The notes under the pieces: generated by a model
Seen by the model: only the letters and a program-made list of their open reading frames with translations
Database searches by the model: none
Told to the model about the DNA's origin: nothing
Translations under genes and position numbers: made by a program
Shown here: positions 1 to 5,455 of the stretch, in pieces
Layout of the letters: every line of letters starts with the position of its first letter
Numbering within the stretch: position 1 is the stretch's first letter
Source: CAYYAQ01 sp964469555
Lineage (GTDB): Bacteria > Planctomycetota > UBA1135 > UBA2386
Assembly: GCA_964469555.1 (NCBI GenBank)
Contig: CAYYAQ010000234.1
Span: 1 to 5,455, forward strand
DNA length: 5,455 nucleotides
Reading direction: 5' to 3'

Positions 1-1243
1 GATGTTCGTCGGCGTCGGCGCGAGCCGCGTCCGCGACCTGTTCAAGCAGGCGCGGGAGTGCTCTCCGTGCATCATCTTCCTGGACGAAATCGACGCGGTC
101 GGTCGCAAGCGCGGCTCCGGCATGGGCGGCGGTCACGACGAGCGCGAACAGACACTAAACGCGATCCTCGTCGAGATGGACGGCTTCGACAGCGACAAGG
201 GCATCATCCTGATCGCCGCCACCAACCGGCCCGACGTGCTCGACCCGGCGCTCCTCAGACCCGGACGTTTCGACCGCCAGATCGTGATCGACATGCCCGA
301 CGTGACGGGTCGCGAGGAGATCCTCACGGTGCACGGTCGCAAAGTGAAGCTCGGCCCAGGCGTCGACCTCAAGCGCATCGCTCGCGCGACGCCGGGATTC
401 TCCGGCGCGGACCTCGCGGCGATCATGAACGAGAGCGCGATCCTCGCCGCGATGAAGGGCCAGGACTCGATCAAGATGCAGGACCTCGAGGAAGCGCGCG
501 ACCGCGTGCGCTGGGGCCGCGAGAAGCGTTCACGCGCTGTCGAAGAAGAGGACAAGAAGGTCACCGCCTACCACGAGGCCGGTCACGCTCTGGTGTCCAT
601 CCAGATTTCGGAGCTCGACCCGGTGCACAAGGTGACGATCGTCTCCCGCGGCATGGCTCTCGGCGCGACGATGTCCCTGCCCGAGAAGGACGACTACCAC
701 CTCCGCAAGAAGAAGCTCCTCGGCATGATCGCGATGGCCTACGGCGGTCGCATCGCGGAGGACATCGTGTTCGGAGACGTCTCTGCCGGCGCGCAGAACG
801 ACATCGAGCAAGCAACCAATATCGCCAAGACCATGGTCACCGAACTGGGCATGAGCGAAAAGGTCGGGCCGATCAACTACAGCCGCCGCGGCGACTCCGG
901 ATTCCTCGGCGGAGATACCGCGATCGCCTACGACCTGTCGCCCGACACGATGGAGGAGATCCACAAGGAGGTTCGCAGGATCATCCAGGAGCAGTATTCC
1001 CGCGCGAAAGCCCTGATCATCGATCACCGTGAGCACTTGGATAGCATCGCCGACGCGTTGCTCGTGCACGAAACCCTGACCGGCGAGGAGGTCTCCGCCA
1101 TCGTGCGCGGTGACAGTCTCGAAGAGTTCCGGGCCGCCAAGGAGCGGGCGGAGCAAGCGAGACTGGACGCGCTGCCCAAGCCACAGCCAACCGACGAACC
1201 CGACGTGGGACTGTCCGGCGTCGAAGGCCTGGCCCACCCATGA
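1..1243 (+). CDS. ftsH: ATP-dependent zinc metalloprotease FtsH, C-terminal part (5' truncated)
   Basis: This is the membrane-anchored AAA+ protease that unfolds and degrades misfolded membrane proteins and some short-lived regulators; it works as a hexamer. The window starts inside the gene: base 1 ends a codon and 413 residues follow. The two transmembrane segments and Walker A are missing, roughly 225 residues by comparison with E. coli FtsH. Visible in order are the pore-loop FVG (residues 2-4), Walker B (LDE, 27-29), the sensor-type ATNRP (73-77), the arginine fingers in LLRPGRFDR (R86, R89), the zinc-binding HEAGH (191-195), E253 in RIAED, and D267 in GAQNDI, a likely third zinc ligand. 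The tail after about residue 370 is charged and proline-containing and ends in GLSGVEGLAHP. All key residues seen are intact. It lies 10 bp upstream of folP, the usual neighbour. Identification is certain; the truncation is only the window edge. Confidence 0.98.
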   Translation, partial: MFVGVGASRVRDLFKQARECSPCIIFLDEIDAVGRKRGSGMGGGHDEREQTLNAILVEMDGFDSDKGIILIAATNRPDVLDPALLRPGRFDRQIVIDMPDVTGREEILTVHGRKVKLGPGVDLKRIARATPGFSGADLAAIMNESAILAAMKGQDSIKMQDLEEARDRVRWGREKRSRAVEEEDKKVTAYHEAGHALVSIQISELDPVHKVTIVSRGMALGATMSLPEKDDYHLRKKKLLGMIAMAYGGRIAEDIVFGDVSAGAQNDIEQATNIAKTMVTELGMSEKVGPINYSRRGDSGFLGGDTAIAYDLSPDTMEEIHKEVRRIIQEQYSRAKALIIDHREHLDSIADALLVHETLTGEEVSAIVRGDSLEEFRAAKERAEQARLDALPKPQPTDEPDVGLSGVEGLAHP

Positions 1244-1253
1244 GAAACGCGGC

Positions 1254-2144
1254 ATGAGGATCGCGGGTCCCGACGACTCAGGACGAGCCGGCCACTCCGC
1301 AAGGGACCTGACCGTGGGTGAGGGCCAGACCCGCATCATGGGCGTCGTCAACGTGACCCCGGACTCGTTCTCCGACGGCGGGCGGTTTCTCGATCCCGCG
1401 GCAGCGATCGAGCACGGCCTCGCGCTCTGGCGGGAAGGGGCCGACATCCTGGACGTGGGCGGCGAAAGCACCCGACCGGGCTTTGATCCCGTCTCCGTCG
1501 AAGAGCAGAAGCACCGCGTGCTTCCCGTGATAGAAGCGCTGCGAGAGCAGTGCTCCGTGCCGATCGCCGTGGATACGACCCGAGCGGAGGTGGCCGCCGC
1601 CGCACTCGAAGCCGGGGCGGACTGGATCAACGACACGACGGCCCTGGCGGGCGATCCGGAAATGGTTCACCTCGCGGCCGAACACGGGTGTCCCGTCGTG
1701 CTGATGCACAGCTTCAGTCCTTCGCGAAACGAGGGTCACGGGCCGAATGGACGCGAGTTGGTGACTCAGATAGTCGAGAATCTCGAAGCGCGGGTCCTCT
1801 TCGCCGAGGGCGAGGGGATCGATCCGTGCCGAATCATCCTGGACCCCGGTCTCGGATTCGGCACACTGTTCTCGGACAATCTGTCCGTCATGGCCAACGT
1901 CGGCCTGTTTCGCCGTCTACAGAAACCGCTCCTTTTCGGCCCCTCGCGGAAGTCCTTCATCGGTCAGATGACTGGCAAGCCAGTCGAAGAGCGGCTCTAC
2001 GGCACGGCGGCCGCGGCGGCGGTCCTGGCATTCCAAGGAGTCGAGATCCTTCGCGTCCACGACGTCGCCGCAACGGTCGACGTCGTCAGAGTTTCGGATC
2101 ACTTACGAAAACACGGGATCGAATCGCGCGCACATGCTGGGTGA
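1254..2144 (+). CDS. folP: Dihydropteroate synthase
   Basis: FolP condenses 6-hydroxymethyl-7,8-dihydropterin pyrophosphate with p-aminobenzoate to give dihydropteroate in cytosolic folate synthesis; it is the sulfonamide target. The 296-residue product has the TIM-barrel signatures: MGVVNVTPDSFSDGG (29-43), DVGGESTRPG (67-76), VDTT (D107), IND (126-127), DPGLGFG (197-203), SRKS (K233) and RVHD (R267, H269). The counterparts of E. coli D185, K221, R255 and H257 are therefore kept. Two loops deviate: LMH (150-152) is followed by SFSPSRNEGHG instead of the usual M(Q/R)G-P-MQ type sequence, and GFGK...HN reads GFGTLFSDN (T204, D208). ATG 1254 leaves 28 residues before the first motif, enough for the N-terminal hairpin. 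GTG 1314 has a better ribosome site (AAGGGA 1301-1306) but leaves only 8 residues. The gene starts 10 bp after ftsH and overlaps cdaA by 11 bp. Function is very likely; the start is less sure. Confidence 0.94.
   Translation: MRIAGPDDSGRAGHSARDLTVGEGQTRIMGVVNVTPDSFSDGGRFLDPAAAIEHGLALWREGADILDVGGESTRPGFDPVSVEEQKHRVLPVIEALREQCSVPIAVDTTRAEVAAAALEAGADWINDTTALAGDPEMVHLAAEHGCPVVLMHSFSPSRNEGHGPNGRELVTQIVENLEARVLFAEGEGIDPCRIILDPGLGFGTLFSDNLSVMANVGLFRRLQKPLLFGPSRKSFIGQMTGKPVEERLYGTAAAAAVLAFQGVEILRVHDVAATVDVVRVSDHLRKHGIESRAHAG
1301..1306 (+). promoter_or_regulatory. Candidate Shine-Dalgarno site for an alternative folP start (GTG 1314)
   Basis: AAGGGA lies 7 bases before an in-frame GTG at 1314, a better match than the weak GAGAAA (1242-1247) before ATG 1254. 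If used, FolP would be 276 residues and would begin only 8 residues before MGVVNVTP, shorter at the N-terminus than E. coli FolP, which has about 17. I keep ATG 1254 on protein-length grounds, but this site makes the choice open. Confidence 0.35.
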
Positions 2145-2901
2145 GATCTGGAAGCAGGTGATGCAGGTGGGGTTCTTCGCCATCGGGATCTACCTCATCC
2201 TGAGATTCCTGCGTGAGACCCGTGGCTCCACTGTCATCCGAGGCCTGACGTTCGTTCTCGTGTTCGTGGTCGTGTCGTTCATGACGCTGATCAACTGGCT
2301 CGAGCTCGAGGAACTCGAACTCGTCTTCGGTTATCTCAGCAACATCGCGCTCATCGGCCTGATCGTCGTGTTCCAACCGGAGATCCGCAACGCGATCGTG
2401 CGTCTCGGCCAGACGAACCTCTTCGGGAGGTTCTTGAAGCGCGAGGTCCAGGTCCTGTCCCGCCTGCTGCGATCGGTCGCCCGGCTCAGCCGGGACCACA
2501 TCGGCGCGCTGATCGCGATCGAACGGCAGAACGCGCTCACTTCCCTCGCCGAGACAGGCATCACGATCGACGCCGAACTCAATTCCTACCTCATCGAATC
2601 GGTGTTCTACCCGGGCAACTCGCTCCACGACGGGGCCGTAGTGGTGCGCGAAGACCGCATCGTCGCCGCGTCGTGCCTGCTGCCGCTCAGCCAGAACCCC
2701 GAAGTCGACAAGCGGCTGGGCACCCGGCACCGCGCCGCACTCGGGCTGGCGGAGGAGACCGACGCGCTGGTCATCGTCGTCTCCGAGGAGACGGGCAAGA
2801 TCTCGGTTGCCCTGAATGGCAAGCTCGATCACGGCGTCTCCCTGGAACACCTCGAGAAGATCATCAAGGATTCCCTAAACGAGAAGGGAGCCCGCACGTG
2901 A
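2134..2901 (+). CDS. cdaA: Membrane-bound diadenylate cyclase CdaA (c-di-AMP synthase, DAC domain)
   Basis: CdaA condenses two ATP into cyclic di-AMP, a second messenger that controls potassium and osmolyte transport and wall homeostasis in the species studied. The 255-residue product has three hydrophobic segments (about 10-26, 33-50 and 65-85) ending in the family-typical VVFQPEIR. The DAC domain (about 100-245) follows, with IGALIAIER, LHDGA (D166-G167-A168), the GTRHRAALG motif (R198-H199-R200) and VVSEETG (217-221). The spacing from DGA to RHR (32 residues) equals that in Listeria CdaA. Three membrane segments and no C-terminal DNA-binding region separate it from DisA. ATG 2134 overlaps the end of folP by 11 bp and lacks a clear ribosome site. 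ATG 2161, preceded by GGAAG (2150-2154), would remove nine residues and leave a short first membrane helix, so 2134 fits the family better. Translation is probably coupled to folP. The stop overlaps the start of cdaR by 4 bp. Confidence 0.96.
   Translation: MLGEIWKQVMQVGFFAIGIYLILRFLRETRGSTVIRGLTFVLVFVVVSFMTLINWLELEELELVFGYLSNIALIGLIVVFQPEIRNAIVRLGQTNLFGRFLKREVQVLSRLLRSVARLSRDHIGALIAIERQNALTSLAETGITIDAELNSYLIESVFYPGNSLHDGAVVVREDRIVAASCLLPLSQNPEVDKRLGTRHRAALGLAEETDALVIVVSEETGKISVALNGKLDHGVSLEHLEKIIKDSLNEKGART
2884..2890 (+). promoter_or_regulatory. Ribosome binding site deciding the cdaR start
   Basis: AAGGGAG, a near-perfect Shine-Dalgarno sequence, lies inside the end of cdaA, 7 bases before GTG 2898. 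It supports a GTG start embedded in a GTGA stop/start overlap (2898-2901), and the protein read from there begins with the expected basic segment and membrane anchor. Confidence 0.75.
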
Positions 2902-4071
2902 ACCGCCGTCAACAGGACAAGCGCAAGCGGAGGTTCTACGGCATCCTCAGCGACCCCTGGCGCAAGCTCATCTCGATTGGCCTCGCGATCCTGCTTTGGT
3001 ACTGGCTCAACGCACAGATCACGATGCCTCACGAAGACGGATTGGAGTTGCTCTACAACGACTCCTCATCCNNNNNNNNNNCTGAACGCGAAAGACTACG
3101 GGATCCTGCGGTTCGTGAACGCGAACACGGACGAGCGGCTCACCAAGGTGACCCTGAAACTCGAGGGCCCCAACAGCCTGATGGCGGGGTTGGACAAGAC
3201 CGGTCAGATGGCCTTCAAAGTGACGCTGTCGAGCAGCGATATCGATCTCGGCAACAAGAACCGACCGCCGTCGATCACGTTCGGAATGGAGGTCTTCCAC
3301 CACAAGTACGACCCCGAGTACGACCGCCGAATCACGCAGATGACCCCGCGCAGCGTGCGGATCGAGTTGCGCAAGAACGCCCCCAAGTCGCTGCAGCTGC
3401 GAGCGAAGAACATCCAGATCGTCATCGAGGGAACGGACCCGACGGTCGCCGCGCGCCTGACAGCCCCGACCTTCGTCCCGAACCCGGTGATCATCTACGG
3501 GCCACAAGACCAACTCACGGACATCGGAACGGATACGAAGCTCTTCAAGGTCTCCCTGGACTCGCGGCAACTCGAGAACGGCACGGAGATCATGCTGGGC
3601 TTGGAACTGACACAGGAGTTCGCGAGGCAAGGACTCACGGTCACGCCGCCCACCGTCATCTACAAGATCGATCCGCGGCGCGTGACCTACGAGCTCAAGA
3701 GCGTGCCCGTGATCCTGGACACGACGGAAGTCGCCGCCGAAGAGCGCAAGAAGTTCATGCTCGACAAGAAGTTCGTCGACTTCAAGATCCGGGTCGCGGC
3801 GCAGAGCGAGCTCGACGCTGCGCTCAACGATCATCGCCAGGCTTCCATTCCCGTGAGCACGGTCCCCGCGTTCTGGGCACTCGAGCATGCCAGATTCGTC
3901 GTGCATCTGAAGACTAGCGACTTGACGTCCAAGGCCGTGATCACGCGGACTCCGTCGATCCAGCTGTTCACCCTCGACACTCACGACAAGCGGACCACGT
4001 TCCAACTCGGGCGCGACTACCTCCCCGATGGCGAGTACCCGATCATCACCATCGAGAAGGCGAAGGAATGA
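2898..4071 (+). CDS. cdaR: CdaR/YbbR-domain protein, probable regulator of CdaA (interrupted by assembly gap)
   Basis: YbbR-family proteins are anchored in the membrane with the YbbR repeats outside the cytoplasm; CdaR binds CdaA and modulates c-di-AMP synthesis in Firmicutes. From GTG 2898, 58 residues are readable before the gap: a basic N-terminus (RRQQDKRKRR), then DPWRKLISIGLAILLWYWL (19-37), the classic YbbR membrane anchor. Ten Ns follow, then 329 residues to the stop. The part after the gap holds a probable YbbR unit (VTLKLEGPNSL to about SLQLR), a second clear unit (VIIYGPQDQLTDI to YKIDP) and a beta-rich, less recognisable C-terminal third. With 387 visible residues it is shorter than the 483-residue, four-repeat B. 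subtilis CdaR. The frames on the two sides of the gap do not match for a gap of exactly 10, so the N count is not the true length. The gene sits in a 4-bp overlap with both cdaA and glmM. The family call is firm; the regulatory role is inferred from context. Confidence 0.88.
3072..3081. other. Assembly gap (10 Ns) inside cdaR
   Basis: Ten undetermined bases. The upstream reading frame ends on a whole codon at 3071 and the downstream frame starts on a whole codon at 3082, so the true insert must be a multiple of three if cdaR is intact; ten is probably a placeholder or a poor estimate. The bases on each side share no obvious overlap. Confidence 0.99.
4054..4060 (+). promoter_or_regulatory. Ribosome binding site for glmM
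   Basis: GAGAAGG within the last codons of cdaR lies 7 bases before ATG 4068. Together with the ATGA overlap (4068-4071) it supports this start and translational coupling of glmM to cdaR. Confidence 0.6.
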
Positions 4072-5441
4072 GCGAGACCCCGAAGGACGTGGAGTCCTCT
4101 TTCGTGCCCCCGACCTTCGGCACCGATGGCCTGCGCGGCGAGGCCGGCGTCCCCCCGATGGACACCGAGACCATGCGGCGCGTCGGAGCCGCGCTCGGGC
4201 TCTGGCTGCAACAACGCGGTCCCGAGGACAAGCGCGTGCTCATCGGCCACGACGGTCGTGAGTCCGCCGCGGGGATCGGTCTCGCGCTGACACAGGGCCT
4301 CGCCGCGACCGAGGTGTCCGTGCTCGACGTTGGGCTCGTGCCGACGCCAGGTCTGGCTTTCCTGACACGCACACAGCCGGTCCAGGCCGGCGTGATGATC
4401 AGCGCATCGCACAACCAAGCCACGGACAACGGCATCAAGATCTTCTGCGAGGACGGCACGAAGCTGCCCGACGCAGCAGAGGAGGAAGTCGCCAGGGTCA
4501 CGACAGACGTCCCGTTCGCCCCGTCGACATCAACCGCACCAAAACCGCGAACTGAGTTGGTGCGCGCGTACGAAGAACACCTCGCGAACCTGTTCTCCGA
4601 CCTGGACCTCTCAGGAATGAAGATCGTCGTCGACGCCGCCCACGGCGCCGGCTCGGTCATCGCCCCGACGCTACTCCTGTGCTTCGGCGCGGAGACCATC
4701 GCGGTCGCCTGCTCGCCGGACGGCTCGAACATCAACGCGAACGTCGGCGCGCTGCACCCGAACCACCTCGCCGCCATGGTGTTGGAACACGGGGCGCACT
4801 TCGGTTTCTGCCTCGACGGCGACGGCGACCGGAGCATCTTCTGCGACGAGAATGGCGTCATCTGGAACGGTGACGCGGTCCTGATGGTGATGGCCATCCA
4901 CCTGAAGGGCCTGGGCGCCCTCCCCCACGACACGGTCGTCGCCACGGTCATGAGCAACCTCGGCCTGCGCCGGGCCCTCTCACGGCACGGGATCACCCAG
5001 CACGAGACCCCGGTCGGTGACCGCGCTGTCGTCGCTGCGATGCGGAAGCACGGCTTCGGGCTCGGTGGCGAACAGTCCGGCCACATCATCTTCGACGGTG
5101 ACGGCCACCACACCGGCGACGGAATCTACACTGCGTTGCGACTGCTGTCGATTCCCGGCATCCGCGAGCGCGGGTTCGCCGCGGCGTTCGGCGAGTTCGA
5201 GACATTTCCACAACTCCTGGTCAACGTGCCGGTGCGCCACAAACCGGACCTGGCAGAAATCGCCGCCATCCAAGATGCGACCGCCGCCGTCGAGGACGAA
5301 TTGGGAGAGGACGGTCGCGTCGTGCTGCGCTACTCGGGCACGGAGGATCTCTGCCGGGTCATGGTCGAAGGACCGACCGAAGAGATCGTCCAGCTGCACA
5401 CGGAGCGCATCACCGACGCCGTGCGCCGAGAGCTCGCGTGA
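4068..5441 (+). CDS. glmM: Phosphoglucosamine mutase
   Basis: GlmM interconverts glucosamine-6-phosphate and glucosamine-1-phosphate, the step that feeds UDP-GlcNAc, peptidoglycan and lipopolysaccharide. The 457-residue product (E. coli: 445) has the four-domain phosphohexomutase layout: FGTDGLRG near residue 17, the catalytic serine loop ISASHN with S114 as the phosphoserine, the metal loop DGDGDR (250-255), the sugar loop GEQSGH (334-339) and the phosphate loop RYSGTED (421-427). GEQSGH, rather than GEMSGH, marks GlmM instead of a phosphomannomutase. Two positions are unusual: the loop reads SASHNQ where HNP is typical (Q117), and SGTED where SGTEP is typical (D427). About ten residues are added before FGTDG. 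It overlaps cdaR by 4 bp (ATGA). In Firmicutes GlmM binds CdaA and lowers its activity, so the clustering suggests the same coupling here; that part is inference. Confidence 0.97.
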   Translation: MSETPKDVESSFVPPTFGTDGLRGEAGVPPMDTETMRRVGAALGLWLQQRGPEDKRVLIGHDGRESAAGIGLALTQGLAATEVSVLDVGLVPTPGLAFLTRTQPVQAGVMISASHNQATDNGIKIFCEDGTKLPDAAEEEVARVTTDVPFAPSTSTAPKPRTELVRAYEEHLANLFSDLDLSGMKIVVDAAHGAGSVIAPTLLLCFGAETIAVACSPDGSNINANVGALHPNHLAAMVLEHGAHFGFCLDGDGDRSIFCDENGVIWNGDAVLMVMAIHLKGLGALPHDTVVATVMSNLGLRRALSRHGITQHETPVGDRAVVAAMRKHGFGLGGEQSGHIIFDGDGHHTGDGIYTALRLLSIPGIRERGFAAAFGEFETFPQLLVNVPVRHKPDLAEIAAIQDATAAVEDELGEDGRVVLRYSGTEDLCRVMVEGPTEEIVQLHTERITDAVRRELA

Positions 5442-5455
5442 CCCCCTCCGACCAG
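5438..5455 (+). CDS. Possible start of a further gene in the operon (cut by window edge)
   Basis: A GTG at 5438 overlaps the glmM stop in a GTGA arrangement, as at the cdaA/cdaR junction, and opens a frame of six codons (V/M-T-P-S-D-Q) to the window end. A purine-rich stretch (GAGAG, near 5428-5432) precedes it. Six residues cannot identify a product. If this start is right the next gene is not glmS, whose product begins Met-Cys-Gly. Confidence 0.3.

Noticed and set aside
919..926. GCGATCGC palindrome and many GATC sites across the window
   Set aside because: GATC is produced by the frequent Asp/Ile codon pairs with ATC preferred; a single octamer is not a HIP1-like pattern.
1241..1315. Terminator or riboswitch between ftsH and folP
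   Set aside because: No stable stem followed by a T-run is visible, and the stretch is probably coding from 1254.
530..1636. Long minus-strand open frame (368 codons) across the end of ftsH and the start of folP
   Set aside because: It lies antisense to two well-identified genes, and its translation is low-complexity Ser/Arg/Ala/Gly/Asp-type sequence, as expected from GC-rich codon shadowing.
2098..2133. AT-richer stretch with TTA and AAA codons just before the cdaA start, considered as a promoter
   Set aside because: It lies inside folP and I see no paired -35/-10 boxes. Lower structure near an overlapping start is a simpler explanation.
1550..2161. + strand frame of 203 codons inside folP
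   Set aside because: Arg/Gly/Ser-rich shadow of folP in another frame with no recognisable domain.
2673..3917. A single + strand frame starting inside cdaA and reading through the N gap to 3917
   Set aside because: Only its 2898-3071 part is real (start of cdaR). Before that it is out of frame within cdaA, and after the gap it is Arg/Pro/Gly/His-rich shadow sequence.
3019..4113. Long minus-strand frames opposite cdaR and glmM (3019-4005 and 4046-5113)
   Set aside because: They are shadows of real + strand genes; the first also runs through the Ns. No family motif or ribosome site supports them.

Overview
This 5.46 kb window is a fully coding, single-strand gene run from a GC-rich bacterium (about 65% G+C by eye, with strong preference for G or C at third codon positions). 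The order on the + strand is ftsH (3' part only), folP, cdaA, cdaR (ybbR family) and glmM. The last six codons may begin a further gene. The order ftsH-folP-cdaA-ybbR-glmM is known from deltaproteobacterial-type and other GC-rich lineages. The wording of the FtsH and CdaA proteins would also fit Planctomycetota. I cannot fix the phylum from this window. The 10-N run in the middle shows that it comes from a draft or metagenome scaffold.

Layout: 1-1243 is the AAA+/protease portion of FtsH, cut at the left edge just after Walker A. 1254-2144 is dihydropteroate synthase. 2134-2901 is a membrane-bound CdaA-type diadenylate cyclase. 2898-4071 is its probable regulator CdaR/YbbR, interrupted by ten Ns at 3072-3081. 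4068-5441 is phosphoglucosamine mutase. A possible GTG start lies at 5438. The genes are 10 bp apart or overlap by 11, 4 and 4 bp (a further 4 bp if the right-edge start is real). There is no room for internal terminators, and I see no RNA gene, repeat, CRISPR or mobile element.

How the genes work together: CdaA makes c-di-AMP at the membrane. CdaR is anchored in the membrane with an outward-facing YbbR region. GlmM makes glucosamine-1-phosphate for UDP-GlcNAc and peptidoglycan. In Firmicutes these three proteins physically interact, so that wall-precursor supply and c-di-AMP/osmotic control are tied together. FolP (folate synthesis) and FtsH (membrane protein quality control) are the usual upstream companions. 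All genes look alike in base and codon composition, so nothing suggests recent transfer.

I found no undescribed system. The points worth a second look are the frame-breaking assembly gap in cdaR, a FolP that departs from the family pattern in two substrate-site loops, two substitutions in otherwise near-invariant GlmM motifs, and a compact CdaR with one or two clear YbbR units.
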